A DNA stretch of 45,286 nucleotides from Cyanobacteria bacterium UBA5018 (GCA_002396505.1 DGYA01000003.1:2539-47824), one strand, 5' to 3'. Positions 1 through 9,416 are shown, counted from the first letter of the stretch. A program made the numbers and translations. Notes: a model not told the origin generated them from the sequence alone.

Positions 1-1
1 C

Positions 2-1477
2 ATGCACAGATTGCTGCTGCTGCACTCCAGCCTGCCTGTGCAGGTGCCAGCGTGGATGGCCGTGGTGGAAGAACAGTTCGTCCGGGATGGCGCCCTGTAC
101 TGGTATGACCTGATCGGCCAGAACGAGCAGGCGGGAGAGCGGGCCCTTGAGCTGTTCGAGCGGCTAGCCCAGCTGCTCAGTCCCTGCCCGCTGTGGGTGC
201 AGCAGGCCGTGGACAACCTGCGCGCCCTGCCGCCCCCGGGGCCAGGCACTGGTTCAGGCCTGCGGCTGGGGCTGGTGATCAGGCCCGGGGCTGCGCCCGT
301 GCTGCAGGGCGCCGGGCGCCTCGATCTCAACCTTGGAGCAACGCTCCAAAAACTGACCGGGGACACGGAATCCCTGGAGCAATTGCTGGATCGCTATTTC
401 AGCCAAGTGGCCGCCATGGCACCCAGCGGCGAGCTGGAGGCGGAGGACGCCACCACCAGCCTGATCCAAAGCGTGAACATGCTCTGGCGCCTGGGCGAGG
501 AGCTCAACCTCGAGCAGTTTGAACGGCTGGCAGCGGCGGCGATCGCGTGGACGCAGCGCCTGGGGCCCTCCGGCCTCGATGCGAATTCGGCCAGCTCGCC
601 GCCTCCACCGCTGCAGCTGAGCAACCTGCCACTGGCCCTGGAGCTGGACGCCAACGAGCTGGCGCTGCTGCAGCGGGTGCTGCTGGCTCCAGACAGCCTG
701 AGCGGAGCCCTCGATCGCCTGCAGAGGGGGGAGATCAGCCAGCGAGGTCTGGGCGGATCCCCGGGGACAGCGGGCCTGGGCTCCATCGACACGGCAGAGG
801 CTCTGCAGCGCTTCCACCAGGAGGCGGGCTTCTACGCCAGTCGCAGCGAACCGATGAAGAGCCTGGAGTGCTGGAGCGAGGGGGCCCTGGCCTGTCTCAC
901 CAGCGTGGCTCTCTGGGGCGAGGGGGCCGTGTGGGCGAAGGATCGCACCACCCCCTGGCTGTATCTGCCCGTGGCCCAGGCGATCGCCTCAGGCAGCGGC
1001 CGGCTGCAATCGATCCACCGGCCGCCGGAGCTGGAGCAGATCCACGGGCGGATGGCGGACGAAGAAGTGCTCTACTTGGGGCCGCTGGCGGAAGCGGTGC
1101 AGGAGCAGCATCGATCCGGCAACAGCCTGCGGCTCTACCACGATCTCGAGATCAAGGGCTACGGCCTGCGCTGCCTGGCACCGCCGGAATCGCGCCCACC
1201 CCTGCGCCCCCACGGCGGCTTCGAGAGCAGCCTGGAGCACTGCCTCCAGGCGGTGGAGCGGCTGCAGGGGCAGACGTCGTTCAGCCTGGCGCTGGTGGAA
1301 GCAGGGGCCTACCGGCTGCCCCTGTGCGCCGAGTTGCGTCGCCGCTTCGGCCTGACCTGCCTGGGGCTGGGCCCTCAGCAGCACCAGCTGTTCGGGCTGG
1401 AACTGCCCGGTGATCCGCTCATGGGATTGGCCCGGCGCAGCCAGAAACACTGGCGGCGTCTCAGCCATGCCTTCTAG
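2..1477 (+). CDS. GT-D-like domain protein, possibly 5'-truncated
   Basis: A 491-residue reading frame opens at the first ATG of the window, so the true start may lie upstream. The N-terminal half is not recognised. The C-terminal part, about residues 340-475, carries a pattern I associate with GT-D-like (DUF1792-type) glycosyltransferase domains: LYLGPLAEAVQEQHRSG, then an aromatic/proline stretch, then LALVEAGAYRLPLC, then a strand-like CLGLGP and QLFGL. In that family the 'GAYGLPL' and 'LFG' segments are conserved. The next gene starts within a few dozen bases and ends in another glycosyltransferase-type domain, so a joint role in surface polysaccharide or protein glycosylation is likely. 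That role is inferred from weak similarity and context; acceptor and sugar cannot be named. Confidence 0.75.
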   Translation: MHRLLLLHSSLPVQVPAWMAVVEEQFVRDGALYWYDLIGQNEQAGERALELFERLAQLLSPCPLWVQQAVDNLRALPPPGPGTGSGLRLGLVIRPGAAPVLQGAGRLDLNLGATLQKLTGDTESLEQLLDRYFSQVAAMAPSGELEAEDATTSLIQSVNMLWRLGEELNLEQFERLAAAAIAWTQRLGPSGLDANSASSPPPPLQLSNLPLALELDANELALLQRVLLAPDSLSGALDRLQRGEISQRGLGGSPGTAGLGSIDTAEALQRFHQEAGFYASRSEPMKSLECWSEGALACLTSVALWGEGAVWAKDRTTPWLYLPVAQAIASGSGRLQSIHRPPELEQIHGRMADEEVLYLGPLAEAVQEQHRSGNSLRLYHDLEIKGYGLRCLAPPESRPPLRPHGGFESSLEHCLQAVERLQGQTSFSLALVEAGAYRLPLCAELRRRFGLTCLGLGPQQHQLFGLELPGDPLMGLARRSQKHWRRLSHAF

Positions 1478-1531
1478 GTTTCTTTGGAGCCTTACGGGCA
1501 CAAGGCTGCGCCTTGGTTCTGCGAACAGTTG

Positions 1532-4210
1532 ATGGCCTTCTTCCCAGCTGAACTCTGCGAAAGGATCCTCCAGGCGAACGTGGCCGAGCAATGCGGTGAC
1601 CTGGAGCAAGCAGTCAGGGAGCTCGAGGCCACCGCCAGCACGCCCACCCTTGGGGCAGCCAGGGTGCGGCTGCTGCGCCAACTCGGCCGATCGGAGGCCG
1701 CCACGCGGGGCCTCAACGATCTGCTGCAGGCCGAGCCCCCAGCCCTGGCGGCCCTACTGGCCAAGGCCGAAGCCCACCGCGCCGAGGGCGATGGCACCCA
1801 AGCCCTGGCCACCTATCGCCAGATCCTCGCCCTGGCCCCTGGCCATTCGGGCGCCCGGGGCGCAGTGTGGCTCCTTGGGGGCTCCGCGGTTTCGGCTCCT
1901 GAGCCGAAGCCCTCCGCACCCGCCGCCATCAGCTTCGACATCGAAGACGCCATCGCCGCCGCCGAGCGGGCCTACGCCGAAGGCGACTTCAAGCTGGCGC
2001 TGGACTGTTTCGAGCAAGCCTTGGGCACCAGTCCGGATAACCCCGATCTCGAGGCGGCGATCGCCCGCTGCCACCGTGAACGGGGAGACACCCAGCAGGC
2101 GGAGCAACTGCTGAGCAGCATCCTGGAACGCCATCCTCACCACTTCGCCGCCCTGCTCGGGCTCGCTGAACTGCAGGTCCATGGCGGTGACCACGCCGCA
2201 GCGGCCCATTGGTATCGCCTGGCGATAGAGCAACAGCCCGACAACGTTCTCCTTCTGTCCACGCTGGTCTGGTGCCTCCTCACAGCCGGCCAGCCCGAGG
2301 CCGCCGCCGAGTCGTTGGAGAGGGCGCTCCGACTGGACCCTCACAACGGCCAGCTGCTGAACGCCTGGATCGAGCTCTGCCGCAGCCGCGAAGAGCTTCC
2401 CCAGGCCCTGGAGGCCTCCAGCCGCCTGCTGGCCCTCGAGTCGGCCTCGGCTTGGGACCGGCTCCGGCACGTGGAGCTGCTGCGCCAGTGCCAACGACCC
2501 AGCGAAGCCCTGGCCTGCCTCGATCGCTTCGATGCCGGCGACGACCAGAAGCTGCAGGCCCATGGCCTGCAGGCCCGCGGCGTGTTGTTGCGGCAATTGG
2601 GCCAACTGCAGGACAGTCTCACGGCCCTGCGGGAGGCGGTGCGCCTCGATCCCACCTGCCCCGACCACGCCGTGGCCCTGGCCAGCCTGCTGGCCGAAAT
2701 CGGGGCATTCCAGGAGGGTCTGGAAGGCCTGCAGGAGAGTGAACGCCTGATCGGTAGCGAACAGGGACTCGCCTCCCAGCCCTGGCTCCAGTTCGCCAAG
2801 GTGGTGCTCTACCGCGGAGCCGGCGACAGCGAAGCCGCTCTGGCGATCGCCGCTGGCCTGGCCGAGGATCCCCAGGTGGGCTTCAGCGCCCGGGTGCAGC
2901 GGGCCGAGCTGCTCATGAATCTGGGCGATGCCCGCGCCGAGGCGGCCACCCTGGGGCTAGCCCCCCTTGGGGCGGATCAACAGCGCCAGGCCCTGCTCAG
3001 CCGCAGCCAGTTGCTTAAGTGTGGCTACCGCTTCGAGGAAGCGATCGCGGCCCTGGAGCCCCTACTGGCTTCAGAACCCCTGGATCTGCTGGCCGCAGAT
3101 ATGAGCTGTCTGTTGCTGATCCTGGCGATTGAACTCGATGCGGCCCAGGAGCTGTTCTTCCGGATTCGCGCCGCCAAGCAGGCCAGCGGCATCGACCATC
3201 TGGTGGAAACCGCTTATCACGGATTGCACCGCTGTTTGCTCGAGGAGTTCAACACCAATCGCGTGGCTACCGATCAGCTCCGCAGCCTCTGGCGCCTGCC
3301 CGCCAACGAGCGCCTGGCGCCGGTTGCCCAGATGTTGAATCAGGAAGGTGACAGCACCGCCATAGCCATCTCACTGCTGATCTTTGCCCGGCAGGCCGGC
3401 CGCCTCGATTCCTGGAGTGAGCCGTCGCCGGGGGCGAGCACTGCAGCGGAGGCGGTGATTCCCGCTCAGGTTGTGCAGTACTGGGATGCCAGTGACATCC
3501 CTGATGGGGTGCGTTCCCTGATGCAGAGCTGGCCCCAGGCCAACCCCTCCTTCCGCCATCGGGTGTTCGATCGCGCCCGGGCCGCCGCCTTCCTCGAACG
3601 GCATGGGCCGCCGCTGGCGCGGCAGGCCTTAGAGGCGGCCCTGAGTCCAGTGCTGCAATCCGATCTGCTTCGACTGGCGGTGCTGCTCGCTGAGGGGGGC
3701 ATCTACGCCGACGCCGACGACCGCTGCCGCTACTCGCTCGCACCCCTGCTTGGCGATGGCGTCAGCCTCGTGCTTCACCAGGAGGATATTGGCTCGATCG
3801 GCAATAACTTCATCGCCGCCGCGCCCGGCCATCCCCTGGTGGCGATGGCCCTGGAGATGGCCGCCGCCAATCTGCTCGAGCAGCAGGCCAGCAACCCCTG
3901 GTTCCTGAGCGGACCCGCCGTGCTCAGCCTCTGCTTCTGCCGCCTCTACGGCACGGCCCTGAGCGGCGCCGACGCGGCGCCACCGCCGGGGGTGCGCCTG
4001 GTCAGCCAGCGCCAACTGAGCCGCCGCATCAGCATGCATCTGCAGACGCCCGTGAAGGTGAGCGATGGCAGCTGGTGGGCCCCGCGGGGCGCCGCGGCAG
4101 GACAACAGCGGCTGATCCGGCGCCAGCCGCGGGTGATCCAGGGCGGCTGGCAGGGCCTCGCCGCAGGCGACGCTGCGATTGGTTTGGGTCCGAGAAACTT
4201 GCCGGTGTGA
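1532..4210 (+). CDS. TPR protein with C-terminal DXD glycosyltransferase domain
   Basis: The first two thirds are tandem tetratricopeptide-like helices with repeated A/L/P spacing, for example 'ALDCFEQALGTSPDNPDLEAA' with further copies through about residue 500. From about residue 640 a glycosyltransferase sugar-binding domain begins (PQVVQYWD-like start, 'SDLLRLAVLLAEGGIYADAD'). The acidic DADD cluster follows GGIY, as in the Gly_transf_sug / GT32-type family where it binds nucleotide-sugar and metal. No signal peptide or membrane segment is visible, so it should be cytosolic. I use the ATG at 1532; an in-frame TTG at 1484, seven bases after the previous stop, would add 16 residues. TPR-glycosyltransferase fusions are common in cyanobacterial surface-polysaccharide clusters; acceptor and sugar cannot be read from the sequence. 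Confidence 0.85.
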   Translation: MAFFPAELCERILQANVAEQCGDLEQAVRELEATASTPTLGAARVRLLRQLGRSEAATRGLNDLLQAEPPALAALLAKAEAHRAEGDGTQALATYRQILALAPGHSGARGAVWLLGGSAVSAPEPKPSAPAAISFDIEDAIAAAERAYAEGDFKLALDCFEQALGTSPDNPDLEAAIARCHRERGDTQQAEQLLSSILERHPHHFAALLGLAELQVHGGDHAAAAHWYRLAIEQQPDNVLLLSTLVWCLLTAGQPEAAAESLERALRLDPHNGQLLNAWIELCRSREELPQALEASSRLLALESASAWDRLRHVELLRQCQRPSEALACLDRFDAGDDQKLQAHGLQARGVLLRQLGQLQDSLTALREAVRLDPTCPDHAVALASLLAEIGAFQEGLEGLQESERLIGSEQGLASQPWLQFAKVVLYRGAGDSEAALAIAAGLAEDPQVGFSARVQRAELLMNLGDARAEAATLGLAPLGADQQRQALLSRSQLLKCGYRFEEAIAALEPLLASEPLDLLAADMSCLLLILAIELDAAQELFFRIRAAKQASGIDHLVETAYHGLHRCLLEEFNTNRVATDQLRSLWRLPANERLAPVAQMLNQEGDSTAIAISLLIFARQAGRLDSWSEPSPGASTAAEAVIPAQVVQYWDASDIPDGVRSLMQSWPQANPSFRHRVFDRARAAAFLERHGPPLARQALEAALSPVLQSDLLRLAVLLAEGGIYADADDRCRYSLAPLLGDGVSLVLHQEDIGSIGNNFIAAAPGHPLVAMALEMAAANLLEQQASNPWFLSGPAVLSLCFCRLYGTALSGADAAPPPGVRLVSQRQLSRRISMHLQTPVKVSDGSWWAPRGAAAGQQRLIRRQPRVIQGGWQGLAAGDAAIGLGPRNLPV

Positions 4211-5055
4211 TCGCAAAAGTTCTCGGCACCACACTGGAGTGGCGTGATCCCACCGCAACGGGTTGTTCAGCTGCTCGTCAGGCTGGATTGCGCGATGCCA
4301 TTCGCCGGTGGCGGCTGCCATCGCGCGGGCACTCGGCTGGGGGAACTGCGCTAGCGGGGCAGGGGCAGAAACCCTCTTCAACCGAAGACTCCATGATCCC
4401 GGCCTAGCAGGGCCGATCGATGCGCCGGCGTTTGGCGGCGCATCGTCAAGTTGGCCTTCGAGGTTATCCCGCAACATCCGGCCCGCTCTCAGTACTGCCA
4501 ATGCGGTCCTTTGGGCCACGATCACCAGCACTGGTTTCGGGCGAAGTTCTTCCAGCAGGACGGGCTCTGCTTCCGCTACCACGCAGCCAGCAAGCTGATC
4601 CTGGATTTGTGGCTATATTTGCTCCAAGTAGCCCCAGAGCTTGTTGAATGCCCGCATCTGGCCTGACGTCCAATGCCAGCTACGCCGGCTTAGCAATGAA
4701 ACTTGTTGCAATAATTCCTCCTTGCACATAGGCATGCAGATGAGATTGAATTGCTTGAGATCTGCTCCCCAATGATGCGGCAAGGATTGGCGAGTAAGGC
4801 TGGCTTCTGAGCTCAAAATGCATTACCGGACGTTGCTCTCCGGCATCTTGGCCAACCAGTGCGATACGATAAGATCAATGCTGAATACATGCCGCAGGTC
4901 GCCGCAAATCTGAGCATAGATCGATGTACATAGACCATCTCCTAAATCTTTATAAGGATTACAATTTAGCTGGTAAGGTCTTCACAAGGGCAGCATCTCG
5001 GAGGGTTGCTCTTCAAGTCTTGCTTTTCATTCCAAATTGCTGTAACTGGAGACCC
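4211..5055. other. gene-free stretch, no supported gene
   Basis: No reading frame here has a recognisable protein pattern or a convincing start. Short frames exist, for example plus 4451-4666 and minus 4613-4816, but neither resembles a family I know. The second half, from about 4680, is clearly richer in A and T than the flanking genes. The stretch may hold decayed sequence next to the glycosyltransferase genes, but no specific parent gene could be identified. Confidence 0.5.
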
Positions 5056-5346
5056 ATGATGAATGACCGCCTGCGTGTGCTTCAACGGCAGCCTCGCCGA
5101 ATCTCAATCACCTTGAGCTATCACGTGCACGAAGCGCTGCTCAGTCGCTCGGAAGAGGAGGGTCGCTCCGTATCAAACCTATGTGCATTCCTGCTGGAAG
5201 ATGCACTTCGAGATTCGAATCGGGGTTTAAATATCAGCCAACCAGTACAGGCTCCCATTGGCAATCTTGGGCACTCACAGCGCAATGTGCATGGCAATGG
5301 CCATAATGTAACGGCGCCAATTATGCGCCAGCCACCTCAGCGCTAA
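5056..5346 (+). CDS. CopG-like ribbon-helix-helix protein
   Basis: A 96-residue protein. Residues about 10-50 fit a ribbon-helix-helix DNA-binding fold: a basic strand (QPRRISITLSYHVHEAL) followed by two helices with the family's SRSEEEGRSVSNLCAFLLEDAL pattern. The tail is rich in N, G, H and Q and looks disordered. The frame stays open to 4924, but I chose ATG 5056 because GGAG lies about five bases upstream and the RHH strand then starts near the N-terminus; ATG 5059 is equivalent. No toxin-like partner follows, so antitoxin function is not supported. It may be a stand-alone regulator. The next gene is over 700 bases away. Confidence 0.7.
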   Translation: MMNDRLRVLQRQPRRISITLSYHVHEALLSRSEEEGRSVSNLCAFLLEDALRDSNRGLNISQPVQAPIGNLGHSQRNVHGNGHNVTAPIMRQPPQR

Positions 5347-5423
5347 GCTCAGATGTAAATTATGCGTTTTAAAAATTTCAATCTCCGTAGGGCGTGAGCG
5401 GAGGATTTTCGCTGAGTTGCGCC

Positions 5424-5503
5424 ATCCTAAAGAGTCAGTATCCCAAGGAGTCAGTATCCTAAGGAGTCAGTATCCCAAGGAGTCAGTATTCCAAGGAGTC
5501 AGT
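5424..5503. repeat. 16-bp tandem repeat, 5 copies
   Basis: Five head-to-tail units of the form ATCCCAAGGAGTCAGT, with small changes (ATCCTAAA, ATCCTAAG, ATTCCAAG) in the first half and an invariant GAGTCAGT in the second half. It lies between the RHH gene and the CHAD gene, in non-coding DNA, and its 16-bp period would break any reading frame. No spacers separate the units, so it is not CRISPR. Confidence 0.9.
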
Positions 5504-5649
5504 CCAGGCGAAGATAGCGTCCAAGGCCGTGGCAATTAAAGCTTGCATTTTATGAATCCTGACGCGATCGCCTGGTGTTTAGCAGGAATCTCCTGGTGTT
5601 TAGAGAGATAACTAAATTTCCTGGGGTTAGTTGAAGGTAACGCGGCTAC

Positions 5650-5862
5650 TTGGTTGTTGGCCATGCTATTGCAATCGTGTTCGCCTTTTTGGGCCTTGGC
5701 GGTGCGGTGACTGATGCTTGTATGGATCGTCCCTCCACCCTGGCGCATATTTTTCGGCAGATCGTTGCTTTAGCCGGCTGCTGATCGCCACTGATGGCAT
5801 CGGCTCTTTGATCGAGCCGCTGCCATCGGCGCAGGAAGCCTGCATTGGTTGTTGGCCATGCT
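5650..5862. repeat. 18-bp dispersed direct repeat pair
   Basis: The 18 bases TTGGTTGTTGGCCATGCT occur at 5650-5667 and again at 5845-5862, about 195 bases apart in the same orientation. They bracket a stretch with no supported gene. They could be a duplication remnant or the ends of a lost insertion; nothing between them identifies an element. Confidence 0.6.
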
Positions 5863-6062
5863 GCGGTCCTCCGCCCTGATTGTTTTTCCGTCGGGCTTTG
5901 GCAGACCTAGCCGCTACCAGCTGCAGCTGCCACAGCTGCGCAGAAGATCATTTGCTAAAGATGACATTTGATGTAGTCCCGCCAGCATGGGCCAGCTGCC
6001 TTGGGGACAGGTCAGCAGACACACCTAGCCTGAAGTGATCTAGCCACTCGCGAGACAGTGTC

Positions 6063-7037
6063 ATGGCAGGGCGGCACGAGACCCTGATCTCTGGTCAAGA
6101 CCTGACCGAAATCAGCACAGAGCTCAAACTCAATGGGCTCTCAACCCAGTCAGCACTCTGCATTGGCACTTACGCCTTAGGGCTCATCCAGGTGCAAATA
6201 AAACGCCTAGGTAAATTACAACCCAAGGTTCTGGCAGACGAGGATCCCGAATCACTACATCAACTAAGGGTTGGCTTGCGCAGGCTAAGAACAATTCTGC
6301 ATCAATTCATGCCGGCCTTGGCCTTGCCCGAATCTGTGGATACGGACCGAATCGCTGCAGTGGCTCGGCGCACCAGTCTTACCCGCGACCTGGATGTGCT
6401 GGGCGAGCGCTTGGAACGACAACTGCTGCCGTTACTGCCCGCAGACGAGCGGCAAGGCATGGAAGCAGCCATGAAACGGCTGGGCCGTCAGCGCAATCAA
6501 GCCTTTGACCTGCTGGTGGATGCCCTGCGCAGTCCAAACTATCTCAAAATCCTGGCACGACTGCATCGTTGGCAGGATAGCCCTCGCTTCACAAAGCTTG
6601 GCGAACAAGCTATCGACCATTGGCTCTATGAGTTGCATGCTCCATTCACCGGTGTTTTATTTTTACATCGCGGCTGGCAGGCTAATGATTACAGAGCAGA
6701 AGAGCTTCACTCATTACGTAAGCTGATCAAAAACGCTCGCTATGCCCTAGAGAATCTGGAGCCATGGCTGGATTCAAAAATTCAAGATGGGATTTCCCAG
6801 CTAAGAAAGACCCAGGGCATCCTGGGGGATCTGCATGATCTGGGAGTGCTTGAATTAATCCTTGCCGACCATAAAATGCCGGTAAAACTTAAGAAACTTC
6901 CCGCTTTGCGAGCGGAAATCAAGCGCCAGCAGCGGCAGTGCTGGTTAGATTGGCAGCGGCAAGTAGCCGAGCTGCAAGGCAGGGATTTTCGAAATCAGTT
7001 TAGCTATGGCCTCTCAAGCTTAACACTAAAAGTATAA
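6063..7037 (+). CDS. CHAD domain protein
   Basis: A 324-residue protein. The CHAD signature is clear at about residues 60-80: a helix with 'DPESLHQLRVGLRRLRTIL', containing the conserved histidine and basic residues. A second half follows with 'LRKLIKNARYALENL' and 'LGDLHDLGVLE', as in the two four-helix bundles of CHAD proteins. CHAD domains bind inorganic polyphosphate through their basic helices; some proteins also carry a CYTH triphosphatase domain, which is absent here. No signal peptide is seen. The gene stands alone, with more than 400 bases of gene-free DNA on both sides and lower GC than the glycosyltransferase genes. A role at polyphosphate granules or in phosphate storage is inferred from the family. 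Confidence 0.9.
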   Translation: MAGRHETLISGQDLTEISTELKLNGLSTQSALCIGTYALGLIQVQIKRLGKLQPKVLADEDPESLHQLRVGLRRLRTILHQFMPALALPESVDTDRIAAVARRTSLTRDLDVLGERLERQLLPLLPADERQGMEAAMKRLGRQRNQAFDLLVDALRSPNYLKILARLHRWQDSPRFTKLGEQAIDHWLYELHAPFTGVLFLHRGWQANDYRAEELHSLRKLIKNARYALENLEPWLDSKIQDGISQLRKTQGILGDLHDLGVLELILADHKMPVKLKKLPALRAEIKRQQRQCWLDWQRQVAELQGRDFRNQFSYGLSSLTLKV

Positions 7038-7531
7038 TGTTACCCCAGGAAAGTTCAGGTGATGTTAGTGTCTCTTGCCGCAAGTTCGTTGTCAAGCTCG
7101 AATTGGCTTAGAGATTGTCTGCACTTGCTGAGATTCCTGCTCACTGTTGAGCAGTGGTAAGGCATTCGTTTCTGCGCGATCACCTGATTGTATTTACTGC
7201 GAACTTGCGGGACTGCACATTAGGGAGACTCTGGAAAGCCGCTATTCCTGTGATCCTGCCAGTCGTTAGCATTTGTGGCATCAGGGCGCAATTGGCCCTG
7301 GCCCTGGCTCTCCAGAGCTCGCTTAGGGCTTTGGAGCTTCAGCGATCATTGCTGGCTTAATACCGCCCGATCAGAGCAAAGAGAATTAATTCAGTCACCT
7401 GGCATGGCTCCGCCAGGCTGCTGTTGCCCAGTGGTTAGCGATTGGGCCTCAGCCCTGGCGGCGGCTTGGATCCAGTCAACCTTGCCAGGCAGCGGTTGTA
7501 GCGCCTCAACTGCTCAGCGGCCCGCGGCCGC
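7038..7531. other. gene-free stretch
   Basis: Between the CHAD gene and the 3' end of por no frame shows a recognisable protein. Plus frames at 7154-7360 and 7275-7562 are low-complexity (ALALALQ-type) and run into por on the opposite strand. No clear hairpin followed by a T-run was found. I see no RNA gene. Confidence 0.5.
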
Positions 7532-8515
7532 TCAGGCTAGGCCCACTAGTTTCAGCGAGTAGTCCCACATCTTGGCGGCAGTGGTTGGATTGCTGGCCTT
7601 GTCGGATAGTTCCTGGCTGAACTGTTTGCCCCCCTGCTTTTGACGGTTACCCCAGCTCCAGTGCACACCAGATACTGCAAATTCTGGATCGGCCACCACC
7701 TGGGCCACCCGCTCGCCAGCTAGGGCCTGGCTCACATAGCCACCAGTGATGTTTTTCTGAAACCAGGGAAAAACTTTCTGGAACAATTGCGGCGTGTTGC
7801 GAAACAGGGGGGTGTCCGCCACACAACCGGGATAGAGAGAGCTGAATATAATCCCGGTGGTCTGGTGCAGCCGGCGATGCAACTCCTGACTGGTGATCAT
7901 GTTGCAGAGCTTGCTATCTTTATAGGCCTTTCCAGGCTTGAATGGCTTGCCATTGGCCATGGCAATCGGCGCCTTAAAGCCCGCTTCAAAGCCAGACAGA
8001 TCGCCCAGGTCGGCTGGGGCGGGGATGGGGATCTTGCCTCCCAATTCCTTGGAGTTAGCGGTTACGGTGCCTAGGATTATCAGCCGACGGGATGGATGGC
8101 TTGACTGCTGCAGGTCGGCCAGCAGCATTTGAATCAGTAGGAAGTGACCTAAATGATTGGTGGCCATCGACTGCTCATAGCCCTGGGGAGAGCGCTCAGG
8201 CTGTTTCAGGCGCGGTTTATACACCGCAGCATTGATCACCAGGGCATCGATTGGTCTGCCAAGGGATGCCACGAGGGTTTCCACCCCCACCCGCACGCTC
8301 TCCAGGTCGCCCAGGTCCATGCGTAGATGGCTGAGCTGGGCCGTAGGGATAGCCAGAGTGGCGGCAGCCGCGGCGGCCCGCACAGGATCTCGGTTCAAGG
8401 TAACCACGTACCAACCGCGATCAACTAGCGCTTTAACGGCGTTGAGGCCAACCCCTGAGGTGGTGCCGGTGATCAGAACCGTTCCGGGAGTGCCAGCGGC
8501 GCCTGAAGCAACCAT
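7532..8515 (-). CDS. por: light-dependent protochlorophyllide oxidoreductase
   Basis: A 327-residue short-chain-dehydrogenase-type enzyme that reduces protochlorophyllide to chlorophyllide with light and NADPH, a late step of chlorophyll synthesis. The N-terminal NADPH motif is TGTTSGVG; the catalytic YxxxK occurs as 'KAYKDSKLCNM', and 'LYPGCVADTPLFR' contains the cysteine typical of POR enzymes. Cyanobacterial POR is about 320 residues, matching the ATG at 8515. The frame is open further upstream to 8647, but that would overlap the 3' end of the next gene, which stops at 8544; the shorter start leaves a 28-base gap. An AGGAGG lies 15-20 bases before the ATG, rather far for a ribosome site. 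It is probably transcribed with the upstream membrane-protein gene. Confidence 0.97.
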   Translation of the reverse strand: MVASGAAGTPGTVLITGTTSGVGLNAVKALVDRGWYVVTLNRDPVRAAAAAATLAIPTAQLSHLRMDLGDLESVRVGVETLVASLGRPIDALVINAAVYKPRLKQPERSPQGYEQSMATNHLGHFLLIQMLLADLQQSSHPSRRLIILGTVTANSKELGGKIPIPAPADLGDLSGFEAGFKAPIAMANGKPFKPGKAYKDSKLCNMITSQELHRRLHQTTGIIFSSLYPGCVADTPLFRNTPQLFQKVFPWFQKNITGGYVSQALAGERVAQVVADPEFAVSGVHWSWGNRQKQGGKQFSQELSDKASNPTTAAKMWDYSLKLVGLA

Positions 8516-8543
8516 GAACCTGAGCGGGCGATGACCTCCTAAC

Positions 8544-9032
8544 TTACGGAGCCACCGAGCGCCAAGGCGGTATTGGCTGGCCTGGCTCAACTGTTGGCAA
8601 TGATCCAAGGGCCTTTGTTGCGCTCTGCTTCTGCTCCTGCCAAACAACCCTCAGGCGGTTGGGGGCGATCCATTGGTTTTGCTCGCGAATCAGTCTTTGC
8701 TCGCCATTGGTGCTGAATAGCTGATCAAACCGCTCGCGGGCTTTGTTCAGTTTGCCTAGCTCCAGATCCAGCACCGCCGTTAGTTCGCCCTGGCGCTCCA
8801 TCCGCTCTTGATAGGCGCCGGCCAGGCGCACCAAGCTCACCCCAATCAGCAAGCCCAGGGCCAGCTTCACGGTGAGGGCAATCATGCTGAAATGGAGCTC
8901 GCGCCGTTCCTGCTGCAGGCAGGCTTCGCTGGCGGCCTCTTCTTTACCACCGCCCAGCAGGCGGCCACCGCTGAGCAAGGGCTCCGGGGCGGGGGTGAGG
9001 GGCTGGATCGGGGCCAAAGCGCTGCGGCGCAT
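8544..9032 (-). CDS. small single-pass membrane protein of unknown function
   Basis: A 162-residue protein not recognised as any named family. Residues 1-48 are a proline/glycine-rich, then charged N-terminal region. Residues about 50-71 form one membrane helix (MIALTVKLALGLLIGVSLVRL). Residues about 74-110 are charged and helical, possibly a short coiled coil. The tail contains IAPNRLRVVWQEQ. It lies directly before por in the same direction, 28 bases apart, and near psaM, so a role connected with the photosynthetic membrane is possible but only inferred from position. Confidence 0.75.
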   Translation of the reverse strand: MRRSALAPIQPLTPAPEPLLSGGRLLGGGKEEAASEACLQQERRELHFSMIALTVKLALGLLIGVSLVRLAGAYQERMERQGELTAVLDLELGKLNKARERFDQLFSTNGEQRLIREQNQWIAPNRLRVVWQEQKQSATKALGSLPTVEPGQPIPPWRSVAP

Positions 9033-9416
9033 GCGGTGTCCGGTGATCTACCCCAGAGAAACCTGCGCTCGACGCAGGGATCGGACTGCAGGAATCTGCG
9101 GGGCTATTTACCCGGTTCTAGCGCTTAGTCCCAGCTTTGCCAAGCTTTTGCCGCGGCGGGGGTCAGAGCTTGCCAAAGCGTGGGCTAACTAAAGCTTCCC
9201 TAAAGCTTGGTGTGTATAGGCGCCCCAGTCTTACCGGCGCCTTTGTGCTAAGGCACTGGTGAAGCTGGGGCGCTGGTTAGCTTGGGCACCCGCTGAAATT
9301 GCTGCTCAGGTGAGGCTGGAGTGAGCTTTGGGCTGAGCGGCCAATTCAAACGCGATCCTGGCTTGGGCCCAGCGATCTGGTGTTTGGATCAGCCGCTCAG
9401 GTTTGGCTGGGGATGT
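9033..9416. other. gene-free stretch between psaM and the membrane protein gene
   Basis: About 380 bases without a supported frame. It contains several short AGCTTGCC/AAAGCTT-type repeats around 9130-9210. A plus frame at 9321-9611 is antisense to psaM and looks like a shadow. The promoter of the 8544-9032 / por pair should lie here, but no convincing -35/-10 pair was identified. Confidence 0.45.

Larger units (their letters stand above)
5347..6062. other. gene-free stretch with repeats
   Basis: This interval holds a five-copy 16-bp tandem repeat at its left, a short imperfect duplication around 5570-5605 (CTGGTGTTTAG occurs twice) and an 18-bp direct repeat TTGGTTGTTGGCCATGCT at 5650-5667 and 5845-5862. 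A minus frame at 5536-5748 has no recognisable content. The paired 18-bp copies could be remnants of a small mobile or repeated element, but no transposase motif or clear terminal inverted repeat was seen. Confidence 0.5.

Noticed and set aside
4451..4666. 71-residue plus frame with C, H and W residues
   Set aside because: No family pattern or ribosome site; overlapping frames of similar length exist, so it is likely chance in GC-rich DNA.
5424..5503. Possible CRISPR array
   Set aside because: The units are directly adjacent with no spacers, only 16 bp long, and no cas gene is near. It is a tandem repeat.
5536..5748. 70-residue minus frame in the gene-free stretch
   Set aside because: No recognisable domain, no good ribosome site, and codon content unlike neighbouring genes.
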